Positions 26,201 to 39,332 of a stretch of DNA of 64,000 bases are shown here, piece after piece. Origin of the DNA: Nautilus pompilius (taxonomy: Eukaryota; Mollusca; Cephalopoda; Nautilida; Nautilidae). Location: contig JACATO010002730.1 of assembly GCA_018389105.1 (NCBI GenBank), forward strand, positions 2,586,501 to 2,650,500, in the 5' to 3' direction. Both the position numbers and the translations under genes were made by a program. Each line of letters starts with the position of its first letter. Within the stretch, counting starts at the first letter, position 1. The notes under the pieces are model-generated. The model did no database searches. It was not told where the DNA came from and saw nothing but the letters and a program-made list of their open reading frames with translations.

Positions 26201-27373
26201 TATATGCTTCGTTTTGAAATACTTCCTGTTCAAGTCCTGTTAAAATTCTTATGGCAGAATGCAATCATAAGCGATTTTAAGGATTTCATGCTCAATTAAT
26301 AAAGATTTTGGGTTAAGCTGTGTATCTTGTTCCTAATAATTTTACCATTGTGAGATTAGAAAGGCGGCATATGTATTTCTTTGTCACACTGACTGGTATC
26401 ATAAGTAGTCTATACATCAAGAAGAATTATTTTGTTCGCAATATTAAAAGAATACATTTTTAAATAAAGTTTATAGCATGTAAATTGATCATTTATCTGG
26501 CATACCTGGGCGATTGTTATGTTCATACATTCAGCATTCGTCACAAAAATGTATCGGCCAATCATGACTGAAAGTCTCCGTTACAAGCTGCATTTCTTAA
26601 CTCTGTTTTTGTATTGAACGAGTATTTATTAATACACGCTTCCAGCTTATCTTAAAATAGCCTTGTATTCAGAAAAACTTTTACCTATTAGCACAACTTA
26701 GATCCAAAGTTTATTTTCGAATGAATCTCACAAATGTATGTAATAATTCTTCTCTAGTGAAACAAAAACTCGATAATATTCTAAGGTTGCTTATTTCATG
26801 CGTTCTTATTATTTCTCAAAATTTTCAGGAATTACGAAACAGGCAAAGGTACAAAATTAATTTCAAGATGTGCTGAGATTGCAAAATTTTGTAATTTCCG
26901 TTTATTCAACGTAGATTAAAAAGATAAATAATGCAGGAAGAAACTTCGCCACTCTATCTGATTTATATGAGAAGCTAATCTGATTTATCAAAATTATTAT
27001 ATCATTCAGAAACTCGGTGAATGGCTGACGCTGCGGATAGCTGTTCAATAAATTTCCGTTTGATGCAAAAATTTCAAATGCTGGTAATTTTTCCTCGCTC
27101 AAACTAGAAGTGATTTTAAAATAATATAAATTTTGGGCATAATTATGGAAAAAAAAACAAAAACTTGATATAAATGAAAATAACGTATAAAATTGCATTT
27201 CATTTGGAAATTGAAACGATCAATAATACAATTATTTGTTCATATAGTCCACTATGATTTGTTGTGAAAAATCAGTTCAAAAGTGCCATAAATGCAAATG
27301 GAATGCATAAATATAGCCAGTGATACATTGTAAGGTGGTGAATATTATGGCTTCTTGGAAATAAATACTACAT
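20235..27373. other. AT-rich non-coding stretch
   Basis: No gene, RNA or element recognised across this long interval. Open frames are of chance length (80-98 codons at 21278-21840, 25547-25786 and 26902-27198) and lack known motifs. A small imperfect repeat (GACAGTGTCT/GACAGTATCT) sits near 26155-26180. Confidence 0.5.
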
Positions 27374-28257
27374 AATGAGTGTGTAGAAATCCACATCTTA
27401 GCTAATAAAGGCTTTTTCATGCGGAAGATTGGAGCTCGACGTCATGTTTCAGAAGTTGTAGGCAAGACTCTGAAGAGGAGACGCCAAACTGACACTGTTA
27501 ACATTAAACGCGATCGTAAAAAGCCTAAACTTTTCAGTTTTATGCTAAGTTCAAAGAAAAGTAAAATACATACTAGCGCAATGTGGCGAGGTGTCATTTG
27601 ATGTGTAGTTGTTCGAAAACCTTTGCTTAGTAAGGAAACCAAATAGATAGGCTAAATAGGTTTAAAAAGTAAAACTCTAAGATGCCTAAACATGTAATAA
27701 AATGTTCTTTATAGATGAGTCAAAGTTGAAAGTTTTAGAAGCAATCATATGATCTTGTATGAAAAAGGCCGAAGACCGGTATTAGAGTCAGTGTACGACG
27801 GATGTAATGAGAAATAGGGGTAGATCAATACAACCGAGGAGTTGCATTTCAGCAAAGGGTGTCGGAAGTTTGCGTAATATCTAAGGTATGCTGACTGCTA
27901 ACAGATAAGGTAATTTTTTTCAGTTTTTATGTCATTTACTCAGGTAGACATCTCATTAAGAGGAATTTATTTTCCAATAGAATAATGACCCAAAGCATAT
28001 AGGTACTATGGTTTCAAACTATCTGGAACTTAAAGTGGCTGATAGAATACTCACAAAGATATATTAGCCTGTAAAAAAAATTTGAAACTGACATCTTTGA
28101 GACTATATGACGTTCTGTGGATTCTAAGAAAGAAAAATCACCAGACATCTTCAATGAATGATACGAAATGCTACAAGATATTTGGAATATTATTCCACAA
28201 TCCTGCATTGATAACCTGTATAGGAATTTTAAAACAAGGTTTCATGCTCTGTACAAT
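27374..28257 (+). pseudogene. Second ancient Tc1-type transposase relic
   Basis: The plus strand preserves the order of a complete transposase, split over all three frames. The N-terminal helix-turn-helix region reads IHILANKGFFMRKIGARRHV then KTLKRRRQTDTVNIK (27395-27510). VVVRKPLLSKETK (27605-27643) is the linker box before the core. FIDESKL (27705-27728) holds the first Asp (27714-27716), GSNHMILYEKGRRPVLE is the GxxxYVxRR region, and CISAKGVGSL (27843-27872) the WGCISAxG box. FIFQ-stop-NNDPKHI (27966-28001) is the FQQDNDPKH box with the second Asp changed to Asn and a Gln codon changed to TAG. LQDIWNIIPQSCIDNLYRN (28171-28227) is the C-terminus. The residues differ clearly from the copy at 11-12 kb, so it is another lineage. 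No terminal repeats were found. Confidence 0.88.
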
Positions 28258-31200
28258 ATACTCATTTTGATTTTGTTCATTATTTAAAATAATGTGTGTA
28301 TGCATTGTATGTCTTTGAGTAGCGATTAACTATTCGTTCGAAAGAATAGACATCTTTTTTACTGTTAGTTCTATAAAGTTTCCTTCAATAAAATAATTTA
28401 AAATTAAAAGCTATAGTTAGGATGTTACTTTTCGTTATCTACTGAACATAAAGAATTGCTGACTAAAATTGACCTAATATGACAATTTAATCCTTTCCAC
28501 TCTGTTTACAGCTTCAGTATCACTAATGGTTTCTAGACTGAATCTCTTGGCGACAGAGGTGGATAAAAACCATCAACCATGATCCAGTAGACTTAGTAAT
28601 ATTGGCCGTGTGTAGTATCCACAAACTAATTTCAAATGATTTAGACTCATATGGGTGTTCGGAAAGTTAACAAATGCTTTTGTGTGATATATATTTAATT
28701 TTAACTGTCAAGCATAAAGAATTTTCATGAATACTGAAAGAGGTGGTACATTTTTAAATTTAATTATATAGATTTAAATCCAATAATTTCGTAGAATTTT
28801 TTTGAATACATTTTTCTGCGTTTGCTTAAGTGAATCATCGACCATTCTCATCATATCAGGTAGAAAGATAAAACAACATACGAAGCAAATGAAGATTGCA
28901 AAATTAGGAACAGGCTGAACCCATCCAAAAACACTCTTTGGTTTATCATCATAGAATGATATTGGACAACTACACAGTTTGTAAGGAAGAAAAAGATAAA
29001 ACAGACTGAGTCCAACTCTATTCAAATACTTGAAATAACTTTTCTGAAAGTACTCAGGCAATGTGCATACTGGAAGCCTATGGCATTCACAATGGAAACA
29101 TGTATCGATCTTTCTACCAGCTTAAAAAAGACCACATTAAATATCATGACAAAAAAGAAGAATAACCACTACCCATTTCATAAATCTCAGGGAAAATCTG
29201 TAAGTTCAAAATGAAAATGCTTGAAGTCGACCTCGTTAATAGATGTCTAGGACTATTAAAATTATTGATAACCTTGTTTTAGGTGGTATTAGAATATCCA
29301 ATTTAGAAAATAAAATTAATAACATTGGATAATAATGTAAAAACTATTTTCAATTAATAGTACTTCCAAGTAAACCTCAAAGGGTATGCCTCCGTTTCAT
29401 TTTGTGAAAAATAACAAGGAGTATAATATTGAAAATCATACAAAGTTTACTTTTATAGAAACTGCCACTACTGTAGAGGTATCGTTTTATTCCTGATGCC
29501 AGAAGTACATTGCAACAGTGTATGTTAAAGGTTAGGCATTCAGACATTTTAAGCAAAAAAGGCAATATCTGAAATTATCTTAGCTGATTAGATCTCATCC
29601 TCTGAGATTCACAGGGCACTGATAAATCTGTACAGATAGAATTTTGTTGTGATTGCTACTAAACTTAGGGTAGGTAAATCGTATGAAAAAAGTAAAAGTA
29701 AACTTCAAGTTAGAGCTCGCATTGGGCAAACAAAATATCTATTAATAAAGACAACATAAAATTTTGAGAATCTGACCGCAAAGACCCACACAGCGAGTTT
29801 AATAGACTCTCGATATTGGTTATCATTCCACAGAAATGATTATTGGTGATCTTCGTTACTTTGATGTCCCTGCTTCGTGAGTTACAGAAACCGAACACGA
29901 GTCTCAGAATATCAGAGTCCATTCGACAAATCAGATAATCTTTGCTTCGTAATTGTCTATAAAACCCGATCTTTTTGATGACCTCAGATGCGTTAAGGCT
30001 CGGAGCGAGAAAGGATGTTAATAATCTGAAAAAAGACTCATATGTGACAGAATCTATAAAATGAAGATTCTGTGAAGAATTTTATTTGTTGTTCGCTTCA
30101 TAACAAAAAAAAAATGTTATTTTTTTTCCGTAGCTGGAACTTGGAATTTGTTTAGAAGTGGCGCAAGTGTGCAAATGGTGATGGAGACTAAAGATTGAAA
30201 ATGTACTATTTATTCAAAACAGTTTGTACTTGCGTTACGCTTACTAAATTGACAATTATAAAGCATTTAGAAAATAACTAAGAAACATTATTTTTGTAAT
30301 GCCCATCATATTCAAATTTTTTGGGATAATTTAATCAAACACAAAAAAATGTTTGTAATAAGATTGGAAAGACTGGCATATAAGTAGAGTTTGATATATT
30401 GATTTCGTGAGGCTAAACTATAGTAAATGCTTTTTAAAAAAATTAAATAAGTTTCTTTTTATATATTTAAGTAAAATAATTAGTATAAAAATAAAAACCT
30501 ACTTTAGTTTGGATTTGTTTGAAATTTAATTGTAATTACGTAAGAAGTTTTTGATTATCTTTACCAAAGCAGAAAATGGAAACTGTTCTAAAAAAAATCT
30601 TGAAGAAAACTATTTCTGTTGAAAGGTATGATGTTACGCATGGAAGTAAACGCAACAACAAGTAAAAAGTTAAATATCTAATTCACAGATTATGGAGTAA
30701 TTAGAAATGGAATCGATCAGGGACAATCTAATTCAGATTGTCTTATATTTGGGTAAGCGTAGCCTTTTGATTCATATTATCTAAAACCTTTCCAGGTAGC
30801 TATGCTTCTCCTCAACATTGAAATATAAACCAAAGGAGAAATTGTTCGCTAATGAAGTTTCTTATCCATTGATTGTTAAAAGTATAAGGCATGTTTTTCA
30901 TTATAATGATGAATTTCACCCAATAATGAAGGCAATTTAATGTAGCTAAACAATGTATGATATTAAATGAAAACTTCCTTTTAGTATTAGTTGCATTGTT
31001 GAGCTTTGATAAGTATTTGGTCACATTTTTTACTCACCACATGCTACTCGGCATTTCGTCACGCCCCTTGTATTTTACTATAGGTTGTAAAAGACCATCA
31101 ATTTTCTCCGAAACAATGTCTATCAATTTGAAGCATACTGCTAAAATTTCGACTCATTAGAGAACACTATTGTTCTTCATAACTGTATTGAGCGGTTTAC

Positions 31201-33002
31201 CATGTCATTGGTATATTTATATCTGAAATCAATTTTTCTGTCGAACAAAATTGTGTATGATAGCTAAATTTAAGGAGAATTCTTTGAGTTATTCGTTCGA
31301 TGGTTTTGCATATATTCAGATAAAACTGCCATGGTTTCTCTTCGGTTACTTAGAAGTTGGAGAAAGCTCCGATGATAGTTTCAGATCGATGTTGAGAGAT
31401 GCTGTAATTGTGCAAGAATACATTGAAAATGTCAATTTGACGTTTAGAAATTTTGAGCAGTGCGTAATCAGCCAGGGAACGAATACTAAACGTCAGTAGG
31501 AAGGCGACATATGAAACAAAAGTTTATGCCATTATTGTCACATAAAATAAACATTGCTGTCCATGGGTTAAAGATAACTTAGGCTGCGGGGCATAATGGT
31601 TATCTGTGGCTATTTTTCTATTTCACGAAATAGTAAAATTGATCTAGCAGGAATACGTGGTATCTTTAATTAATTTTACAGCGATGTGTGGACAGTTAAA
31701 AATAAACTCTCCTACTCTGAACTCTGAAAGTTTATAAAAATCTGTATCTGCGTGGAGTTAGATGACAATGCCAAGTCTTGTTTGCGATCTAATCAATTAT
31801 ATGACGCGCATGCAGTAATTGACAATCCAGAAAACTAGAAAAATCCTCATATGTCTGTAGTACTGTAAATTTTTAACACATTTTACGGCGCTGATTCTCA
31901 CATGCCCATTAACAGTAAATGATGTGAATCGTTTTCTGAAGCACAATGTGTTATATGATAGGATCATCATCAAACTTGATTTGTAAGCTGAATTAGAATC
32001 TAGGTTTACTTAGCTTCAATATAATACAATACCCGAACAAAAGCTTAGCGCATGACGCATTTTAGTTGACTATGCAATCTTTTTTTAACAAGACACAACA
32101 AAATTCTGATTTCACTGCTTATCAATATTGTGATTATTACTGATTTTACTGTTATTAATTTTGCATAATTGTTACCACAAATTACAAAAAATATGCAGCT
32201 CTATAATATATTACTTAAATTTGAAAATTACAATTAATAAAGAAGTAAAGTGCTAAATGTAATGCATCGCGTGTATTTGCAGAATAAAGTTTGAACAATC
32301 ATGTTGGTATCAACTACGAGCAAAAAGAGTCTATGGCTAAATTCTGAAGTAGAAAGAAACAGGTAAAATTGTTGAAAAGCTTTCAACCTGCTAGGGGACG
32401 TTAGAGAAAAATTTACTTCATTGTAATTAAATTATTTATTATGTGGTTTTTGGCCTTTACTAGTTTTGCGAAAGAAATAATCCACTAGATGACGATTTGC
32501 TTAAAATCTATATTAATATATTTTATTGGGGAAAATGGGGAAAACATTGTTTAGTGGACATTTCTACAAAGTATTTCAATACGACAATTAATTAAAGATA
32601 AAGTGACGATATTTAATAATTATATTGTATTTATAACTAGTTTTAATTTTCAAAGGGAATCTATAACAAATACAGACAACATCAAAGAAGGAAACTTAAA
32701 AAAGCACGGCGATGATAACATTGACGAAATGTGAGTGGAGAAAATAGTTTATTGTAAAGTAAGTACTTTCCATCACACTCAGTAGCAACGCTCTGAGCAT
32801 TATAGAAGTGATCAGCATTTCCATTCAGTGGGATTGCAGCTCATTTCCTACACAAAGTGTATTTAAAAGTTCAAGAAAATAGGTTGATGAAATCAGGTTT
32901 TAGGATCGGATGAGAATAGCTCTTCATGCCCGGTGATTTATTGGGCGCGCAAAGTTTATGATGAATTATTTCTTTTTTCCATCTTTGCATTATAGAGCAC
33001 AA
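28258..33002. other. AT-rich non-coding stretch
   Basis: Holds no recognisable gene. An unidentified minus-strand open run at 29710-30085 is listed separately. The 82-codon frame at 31251-31499 and the 95-codon frame at 28774-29061 match nothing known to me. Confidence 0.5.
29710..30085 (-). other. Unrecognised open run of about 125 codons
   Basis: The minus strand stays open from near 30085 to TAA at 29710, with ordinary amino-acid composition (DSVTYESFFRLLTSFLAP at the start, RSDSQNFMLSLLIDIL near the end). Only the last 70 codons follow an ATG (29922). No motif links it to a transposase, reverse transcriptase or host family I know. Length is near the chance limit for this composition. Confidence 0.12.
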
Positions 33003-33004
33003 TA

Positions 33005-33030
33005 CCAGGTCTGTCGAAAAAGTATCCGAC
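33005..33030 (+). repeat. Left terminal inverted repeat of the mariner element
   Basis: Begins CCAGGTCTGTCGAAAA and ends GTATCCGAC. It lies next to the stop-codon end of the transposase. Confidence 0.95.
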
Positions 33031-33074
33031 CATAGGCTGGGAAAAAAAATTAAGTACATGGTGGAATTCAATTT

Positions 33075-34081
33075 CTAATCCCCTTCAAAGTAGACCCCTT
33101 GTGCCTCCACACACTTAGTCCAGACATCCTTCAACTGTTGGAAGCACATCTGGAATGCTCTTCCGGAATGGCTCTTAGTCCCACCGTCGCATTCCGCATG
33201 ATGTCCTTTCGGCTCTCAAAGTGGGAGCCTTTCAGTGGCATCTTCATTTTTGGGAGCAACCAGAGTCGAAAGGAGACATGGCTGGGGAGTAGAAACCTTG
33301 GATCAACTGCGACGAATTAGCCGGGGCGTTGTCATGATGCAGCTGCCAGTTTTACGAGGCCCACAAATCAGGTGTCTTGCGCCGAACTGCATCACAAAGA
33401 CGTCGAAGAACTTCCTGATAGTACTCTTTTGTAACTGTATGTCCTTCTGGTACGTATTTGTGATGCACAACGCCTCGGTAGTCGAAGAAAACAGTCAGCA
33501 TCACCTTGATTTTGCTCCTGACCTGACGTGCTTTTTTGGCCTTGGTGACGTTGGGTGCTTCCATTGTGATGACTGAGCTTTGGTTTCCGGGTAGTACCCG
33601 TACATCCACGTCTCATCTCCAGTTATCACGGTATTCTGGAACTCAGGATCCCCGTTGGCAGTATCCAGTAGGTCCTGCACAACCTTAAGACGAATTTGTT
33701 GTTGTTCCTGAGAATAAAGCTTGGGCACAAATTTGACTGTCACTCTGCGCAAGCCCAAATCTTCCTTTCAAATTGCATGTGCAGAATCTTTACTGATCCC
33801 AAACTCATCACTAATTTCCCGCACCGTCAAACGAAGATCCTCCATTATCAAGGTCCGCACTTTCTCGATTTGCGGCTGGTTGATGACCTCCCGGAACGCT
33901 GGTCACTCTCAATCGATGTGCGGCCATCTTTGAACCTGTTGTACGATTCTTTTATTTGGGTAACATCCTTGGCAGTGTTACCAAAAGCCTGTTGAATTTT
34001 GCAAATTATTTTCGCTTGGGTATCTCCAAGCTTTTGGCAAAACATGATGCAAGATCGTTGCTCCACACGGTCCGTCATCAC
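33075..34081 (-). pseudogene. Mariner transposase, broken
   Basis: This would be the element's cut-and-paste transposase, about 335 codons. ATG at 34081 opens MMTDRVEQRSCIMFCQKLG, the N-terminal helix-turn-helix, followed by YNRFKDGRTSIESDQRSGR. A second DNA-binding part reads INQPQIEKVRTLI. The core has TGDETWMYGY (Asp at 33615-33617) and then KIKVMLTVFFDYRGVVHH. HHDNAPAN follows (second Asp at 33331-33333). The third-Asp region YSPAMSPF is altered and preceded by about 15 missing residues. The end reads LKDVWTKCVEAQGVYFEGD with TAG at 33075-33077. Damage: frameshifts near 33880, 33535, 33270 and 33150, TGA near 33768 and TAA near 33352. The family is DD34D mariner; I do not assign a subfamily. 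Confidence 0.95.
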
Positions 34082-34257
34082 GGGTGAAATTAAAATGCGA
34101 CGAGTAAGTAGTACAGCACCTCACACACTGGCTGCCTGACAGCAAATGACACATCCAGCAAGCCCGCCAAAACCCATGCATGCGCATGAAGGCATGCGGC
34201 TCCACTATGCACACTTTTGCCTCCCTAACATCATTACTTCCCACGGGAAAAAATAAA

Positions 34258-34283
34258 GTCGGATACCTTTTCAACAGACCTCG
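34258..34283 (-). repeat. Right terminal inverted repeat of the mariner element
   Basis: Read on the minus strand it begins CGAGGTCTGTTGAAAA and ends GTATCCGAC, with three mismatches to the left end. It lies next to the start-codon end of the transposase. Confidence 0.95.
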
Positions 34284-34471
34284 TATTCTATTAAAAATAC
34301 TTAGTTATATGGACATACTATTGACACAGACAGAGACAAAATCTACACTGACCATAAAACAGCCAAAGTCATGTTTTGTTGAGGTTTGCAGAGCGTTTAT
34401 TAAAAATTTGTACGCTAACGAAGCAATACCCATACTTATCCACTGTACGTAAACTAAAATCTAATTAGCTA

Positions 34472-34582
34472 CAATAATAATCATACTAATAATAATAATA
34501 ATAATAATCATAATAATAATAAACTAAAATAATAATAATAATAATATAATAATATAATAATAATAATATAATAATAATATAA

Positions 34583-34620
<38 letters not shown>
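34472..34620. repeat. (AAT)n array with mixed spacers
   Basis: AAT units on the plus strand are broken by ATCAT, AAACT and ATAAT spacers. It lies 190 bases beyond the mariner end. Confidence 0.97.
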
Positions 34621-35471
34621 GCTTATGCTGCTAAACAAATATAAATAACAAAAAAGTTATTTCAGAATTACTTATTTAAAAGCATAGTTTATTTATGCTA
34701 ATCTGTTAATATTTAACTTTTTTCTGTGAATTCATCCAGCTAATGAGTTTTGTGAGTACTGAAAAATCACCTTATATATTATAATATGCAGATGAATGAA
34801 TGCAATGTAATTATGTAAAATAAATAAATAATCCATAAATAATCACCAAAAGAGAACGTAGAAACGTAGAAATTACTCACTTATGTATTATATTAATATG
34901 CATCTAACATTTAAGCATTTAAAACTAGATGTTTTACTGATATTGTGTTTCCATAGATTTTTTAATGCTACGATAGTAAAAATTTTTAATTTTTTTGTAA
35001 ATTTAAAGATAATACCATGCATTCTTTCAATAAACAGTTCTGAAATGTACATTGCATACATTGTAAAGCTTTATGGATTTCAGTAAACTCAAAACAGCAT
35101 GCATTCATCTTTATACTACAGTCATTTTACAGTAAACTGATGGTGTATGCGTCTTCCTGTTAATAAATTATTGTTAATTTTTAAATATAGAGAATAGAAA
35201 TGTAATAATGACCGATATTAAAATGTTCCACATTACTGCTTTTATCCTAATATTTATTTTTGATCATTGATACTTAGAAACAATTTTTTTGAACCATTCC
35301 ATCTGATGAAATCCCCATGTCTGTAATAGCAATATGTTTCTTGCACACTTCCTGAATAACATTTTAATAATAAACTCAAATTTAAAATGATATTAGCAAT
35401 CCAAATATTTTTCATAAGTGAAATTAATACGGTTTAGCATCAAATAATGTATACAGAGTTGCACGCCTACG
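34621..35471. other. AT-rich spacer between two opposite trinucleotide arrays
   Basis: No gene seen. The 67-codon frame at 34883-35086 is not recognisable. Confidence 0.5.
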
Positions 35472-35498
35472 ATTATTATATTATTATTATTATTATTA

Positions 35499-35543
<45 letters not shown>

Positions 35544-35596
35544 TATTATTTATTATTTTATTCTATTATTATTATTATTTTATTATTATTATTATA

Positions 35597-35658
<62 letters not shown>
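35472..35658. repeat. (ATT)n array, about 187 bp, inverted relative to its neighbour
   Basis: ATT units on the plus strand, the reverse complement of the array at 34472-34620, with TTTATT interruptions. The open frame across it is only Tyr, Ile and Leu runs and is not a gene. Confidence 0.97.
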
Positions 35659-35659
<1 letters not shown>

Positions 35660-38600
35660 CATTATGGCGAATGAGGTTGAATTTAACAAAATATCCTTCT
35701 TAGTAAATATTTGCTTAAACTTCGATAATTTTATAACAACAGAGGCACTGGTAAAAGCTCAACTGTACATAACTTTTACTTTAATTTCGCCACCAACTTT
35801 CCGTAAAAGTATTAAAAAATCTACAAGCCACAGAAAAACATCTTATATATAAAAATGCTAGGCAAGAAAGTTGTAGCCAGTTTCTATTTATTACTATAAA
35901 TATCACCCAAAATATTTCTACTTTTCACTTTCCTCTGTTGCAGATAATGGCGGATTCAAAATTCAGTTGATGTGCTACAATGCGGAGGAAATGGGAAAAT
36001 TAAAGTTTAAATAAAAGTATCAAGTAGATATTCATCATACAAATATCAGTAAAATAAATACCCCTAAATTGGATTTGTCGTGGAAGCATTGCGAAATTAG
36101 TAAAACTATTTTATCTATACACAGCAGTTAAATGAAGTAAAGTAAATAAAACTGGCTTGTGCATTTAATAGTTATTAAAATTAGTGCATAAACACGTATT
36201 TCTGCTCTAACGGATACCACTCGTCATGCGCATGCCTGTTATAGGTGCACGGAGGAGAAGGCGAGAGATTATGCAGATGAGGCTATCGGAAGAATCACTA
36301 CTAGAAACAATTTATGCGCGAGTTCTGCCGTCGAAAGAACATCGTCAGCAGCGTCATCGTTCGTGAATAACAACCACAGCATTTTAGCAATGAAGGCATA
36401 CACTTCAAGATATTTTGTAACGGTCTTATAAAGTTGGGTTAAGTGGCAAATGGATCGATCATGTATTTATAAATAAAATTTATATTAAATGTACAGGCAA
36501 TGAAAACAACTGCATAATGGCGTTAGTCTTACAGTATTTCAGAAATAATATTTTGCAACTGTTTTCACTTAGAATTTCTTCATGAATTATCTATGTTCGT
36601 CTATTTGCACGTGAGGTGACAGGTAACTTCTATCCCAACCAACTGAACAAGACATTTCTTTGGCGTAACTTTTTTAGTATTTTTCCTCATGGCTATAAGA
36701 TAAAGTCAGTACCTAAAAGATAATATGCAAGGATATAATACTTTAAGAAGTTGCGATGTTTCGCACGTATCTTTGACAATGGTCCTCTCCTACAAAGTCT
36801 GGAAAAAGAAGCAATTACACGCCATTCGCTGCCACATAGGATCATGAAGAAAAGAGTAAAAACTGTATTTTTTAAACCTGAAAGTTATTGTGTAAATAGT
36901 ATTTAAGCTATTGCATTAACAGTAGGCGACGGTACTCGTGGAAATAAATAAGTAATTTCATTTTAACAATAAAGTATGATCTTTAAATAATTTTGCAGAA
37001 AATTTTCCTTTCCAGTGATGTTTTCCTTCCGTCTACATCTGTACAGTTTTGGCTTGACCAAGAAAAATAAATAAACTATTTAACACCCTTTCTTCGCAAA
37101 TTATTTACATTTATTACTGACAGAATCCAAATTTTAAAAAGTGTCTTCTTCTGTAGTTTTAGGAATTTCAAAGATGAATACAGCACAATTTAAAAAACGT
37201 ATTAAATTGTTAAATTTTATTGATATAAGTGCATTAAAATATCTGATAAAATTAAGTGATAACATACGAAACTATTTTAAGTTTAATATATTGAAATAAA
37301 TTAAAATTCTAGTTATATTAGAATTTACTTCAAATTAAACAATTTTGATGTTCATCTTTTAACAAAATGCATGGTAAAAACTGTTTAAATCATAGAATAA
37401 ATTTTAAATATTCCCTATCTATGATACATGCAAATGTATGTGGTCAATTGAATTGCTATGTGCTCCAGTAAATTTCTATATATCAGCTGTGACAATATTA
37501 CATTCCCCTATTTAACATCGGTAAAGAGAAAGGATATCAACTTCAAAAATGGATGTCTGTTAAACCAGTTTTCGATTGGATGAAAAGCTGTTTTCCGTTA
37601 ATTGAAGCAACACTATCGGTTGACTTAAAAAACGTGAATATCAAGACAGGTCCCTGACTGTTCATGCAATAGCAACAGTTTGCATAACAATCTGTAAAAT
37701 CACAAATCTGGTCACAATCAGGTTATAACCAATAGAGCCTTCAGGGTTGTGCAAAACGTTTTGACAAGCCAGACTCGATACATTGATCCGAATAACAGAA
37801 ATATCAACAACGATACCTTTTCTAACTCAAATAATACATTGGGAATTACGCACTACGTGCTTTGTTAAGAGGTCATCTGTAAGACAAATTATATTTTAGC
37901 CAGCGGGTAAGGTGGAAAGCTAATACACTGCTAATTTCTGTATGCATTCTTCCAACACTCCCGGATGCTAGATGTGATCATACAATGGGTGTGTTTGTTA
38001 TATTTACTTCATCTAATTAAACGGCTGGGTGGCATCACATGAAAAATTACGCATTTCCGAAGACGCTGTTTCGATGCTGTATTCGCAGGCTAGCAGAACG
38101 TTCCGGATGACAATTCTCTCTTTTATTAAACCCATTTTGAGTCAAGTAGAGAAGTAAATAATGCGCGTTTATCGCAAGAGAGAGGATTCGGGTTTACTTT
38201 CCGGGTAGTGATAATTTTAGGCAAGTTTTCTTTCTTAAAATGCCTCTGTCTATCCAGCAGTAAGTGGATACCTGGTTGTTATCTTACCAATGGACAGCTT
38301 TCCGCGGTAATGGTTCTGCTAGTACGTGTAGTAAGTTGTTTGGTGCTTCCCAGTATTCCATGACACTTAATTATACACCTTACTATCTAAGAGTGTGGTT
38401 CATGTACAGCAGTTTCTATACTATAAAAAAAATTTACGCGCCCAGATTTTCGTATGTAATATGTGAACGGTTACCTTCGATTACGAATGGCAACCATTAT
38501 TATTATTTTGAAAATTGGTTCACAAAACATGAATGTGACTTTTCACTTTTTCTTGACCATCCAAATTTATTATCTAAATTCAATTGAAAAATCTTCAGGA

Positions 38601-39257
38601 TGTCTAAGAATATTGCATCCATAACTGCGTTCCTCTCTGCTCTGGATGAACAATACACGATGATCTTGAACAATGTTTGCAAATATTACAGCATTACTTC
38701 TCGAAATTTGTGAAATCTGTACCAAGAAGTGCTAAAGGGATAGACTGAAACTCTCTCTCTACCTGTTATTAGGCCACATAGGCATGTACTATAAAAGTTA
38801 TAAATAGATGTATGAATAATTTTATAGACGGTTACCATTACTTTTGTTTTCATGGTTATTTTAACTGAAAAAAGAATAACATTTATGATTATCCATAAAC
38901 CATTTTTTTGCATTATTTATATACCTGCAGACTGTTGTTTTAGCCGTAAAGAAATGTTATGGTTTCTTTAGTTATATTTCAAAATAAAACAAAAAGTTAT
39001 ATTCTTTAGCATATTTCAGTTTCTTGGCTTTTACTTTTGTGGTTGCAGTCTGTATTTGAAGTCGATTGTAAAAAAATCTTGCTTTAAAACAATGATCTTA
39101 CGAGGTTGAAAATTTTGAAAATAATTCTCATACCAAAATGACAAATTGAGAAAAAATGGTAAAGTAAAAGAGCGGCTACATATTTAAATTAATTTTATCA
39201 TAAAAACGATCTATTTGACTTATCACAAAAGCAATTTATACTATTCGAAAACCCGTA
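35659..39257. other. AT-rich non-coding stretch with GC-richer patches
   Basis: The patches at 36190-36380, 37550-38120 and 38240-38400 are richer in G+C and CpG than their surroundings but hold no recognisable exon. The 107-codon frame at 38264-38587 starts on GTG and matches nothing known to me. A palindrome AAAACGTTTT lies near 37755. Confidence 0.45.
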
Positions 39258-39273
39258 TAGTAGTAGTAGTAGT

Positions 39274-39320
<47 letters not shown>

Positions 39321-39332
39321 TGTTGTTGTTGT
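39258..39332. repeat. Compound (AGT)n(TTG)n microsatellite
   Basis: About 20 AGT units with one GTG slip near 39273, then four TTG units, then scattered AAT and ACA units. Confidence 0.97.

Larger units (their letters stand above)
33005..34283 (-). mobile_element. Mariner element, nearly full length, inactive
   Basis: This 1,279-bp element is bounded by TA on both sides (33003-33004 and 34284-34285). Its 26-bp ends match at 23 positions when inverted. Length, target site and the encoded transposase fit the mariner family. It is clearly GC-richer than the flanking DNA, as expected of a foreign insertion that has not yet drifted to host composition. The transposase inside has several stops, frameshifts and a short internal deletion, so the copy is dead. 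Confidence 0.96.

Noticed and set aside
31251..31499. 82-codon frame with protein-like composition
   Set aside because: No motif and no acceptor, donor or poly(A) context that makes it more than a chance frame.
33099..33995. Plus-strand open frames over the mariner element
   Set aside because: They are the complement of the mariner transposase and carry no motif of their own.
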